Assembly (NCBI GenBank): GCA_002317355.1
Contig: DCJC01000073.1
Location: forward strand, 1-5,281
Direction of reading: 5' to 3'
DNA length: 5,281 bases
DNA from: Prevotellaceae bacterium UBA1710
Lineage (GTDB): Bacteria > Bacteroidota > Bacteroidia > Bacteroidales > Bacteroidaceae
The notes under the pieces were generated by a model. It saw only the letters and a program-made list of their open reading frames with translations, did no database searches and was not told where the DNA came from. Of the stretch, positions 5,016 to 5,281 are shown in pieces. The translations under genes were made by a program, and so were the position numbers. Every line of letters starts with the position of its first letter. Within the stretch, counting starts at the first letter, position 1.

Positions 5016-5281
5016 TATTCCATGCGTTGCCATTTCATTTCTTCGCCCTGGTTGTCATACTGTTTGCGCTTGCCGACGGGCGGTTCGGTCAATGTGATAC
5101 GAACGACCGCGGTTCTTCCAAGGCTTCGTGCAATAGATGCGTCGAAGGCATCCATGTGTTTTGGGAGAAAGCGCTCGCAGATGGCACGTAAGGCTGCAAT
5201 CTTCTCGGTGTCATCTTCGACGATTTCGGCGGTTCCGAATGCGATGGCCGACTTGAATTCGAGCGTGAAGCTACCGTCCTT
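5015..5281 (-). CDS. Pyridoxamine 5'-phosphate oxidase family (NimA-like) flavoprotein, C-terminal part
   Basis: The gene enters from the right window edge; 88 codons and the stop are visible, roughly the C-terminal half of a protein usually 150-180 residues long. The visible part begins with KDGSFTLEFKSAIAFGTAEIV, matching the family strand pair that ends in Ser-x-x-x-x-Gly-x-Ala. EDDTEKIAALRAICERFLPKH follows, the helix with conserved Lys-x-x-Ala-Leu and the Pro before the catalytic-domain insertion. TAVVRITLTEPPVGKRKQY then matches the closing strand with its Thr-x-Val-x-Arg-Ile and Gly-Lys. Proteins of this split-barrel family bind FMN. The NimA branch includes nitroimidazole reductases, but drug resistance cannot be inferred from this fragment. 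The ending KWQRME is family-variable. The stop overlaps the next gene's ATG by one base. This part is visibly more GC-rich than the AbiE-like region. Confidence 0.85.
   Translation of the reverse strand, partial: KDGSFTLEFKSAIAFGTAEIVEDDTEKIAALRAICERFLPKHMDAFDASIARSLGRTAVVRITLTEPPVGKRKQYDNQGEEMKWQRME

Noticed and set aside
5003..5191. Plus-strand 62-codon ORF at the right end
   Set aside because: Antisense to the pyridoxamine-phosphate-oxidase-like gene, whose sequence is family-consistent.

Overview
The window looks like part of a chromosome from the phylum Bacteroidota, most likely the order Bacteroidales and possibly a Prevotella-type genus. The proteins have a Bacteroidales character. 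Two promoters match the phylum's own -7 consensus TAnnTTTG, one of them with a TTTG -33 box. Shine-Dalgarno sequences are mostly missing. Nearly every gene is on the minus strand, so the window is best read from right to left. The genus is not certain.

Right part (about 4074-5281): a compact minus-strand cluster. It starts with the C-terminal part of a pyridoxamine 5'-phosphate oxidase-like (NimA-like, FMN-binding) protein. A small two-helix membrane protein follows, its ATG overlapping the preceding stop codon as TAATG. Next come a YecH-family putative metal-binding protein and, 2 nt later, a cysteine-rich protein of the YgbA 'nitrous oxide-stimulated promoter' family. A candidate hairpin terminator lies just after it. 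The content suggests a small metal, redox or nitrosative-stress cluster.

Middle part (1279-3842): a toxin-antitoxin-like operon. The first gene encodes a winged-helix protein resembling an AbiEi antitoxin. It overlaps by 20 nt the gene for an AbiEii/AbiGii-type nucleotidyltransferase toxin. A third gene, for an unrecognised protein with TPR-like helices at its C-terminus, starts 9 nt after the toxin stop. The operon has a very good Bacteroidota promoter embedded in an 18-bp-arm inverted repeat, which fits an autoregulatory operator. Its first start codon lies so close to the promoter that the mRNA may be almost leaderless. The third gene is the least explained part of the window.

Junction (about 787-1300): an AT-rich non-coding stretch holds the leader and promoter of the flavin reductase gene. 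It is followed by a plus-strand ORF whose first ~65 codons look genuinely coding, but whose remainder is only the antisense of the TPR-like gene. This looks like the broken end of an older gene where the operon was inserted or rearranged.

Left part (1-851): a flavin reductase-like FMN-binding protein with its own promoter, followed by the first 61 codons of the peroxide-stress protein YaaA, which runs off the window edge. Both fit redox or peroxide defence and may be co-transcribed. No tRNA, rRNA, CRISPR array or insertion sequence was recognised.
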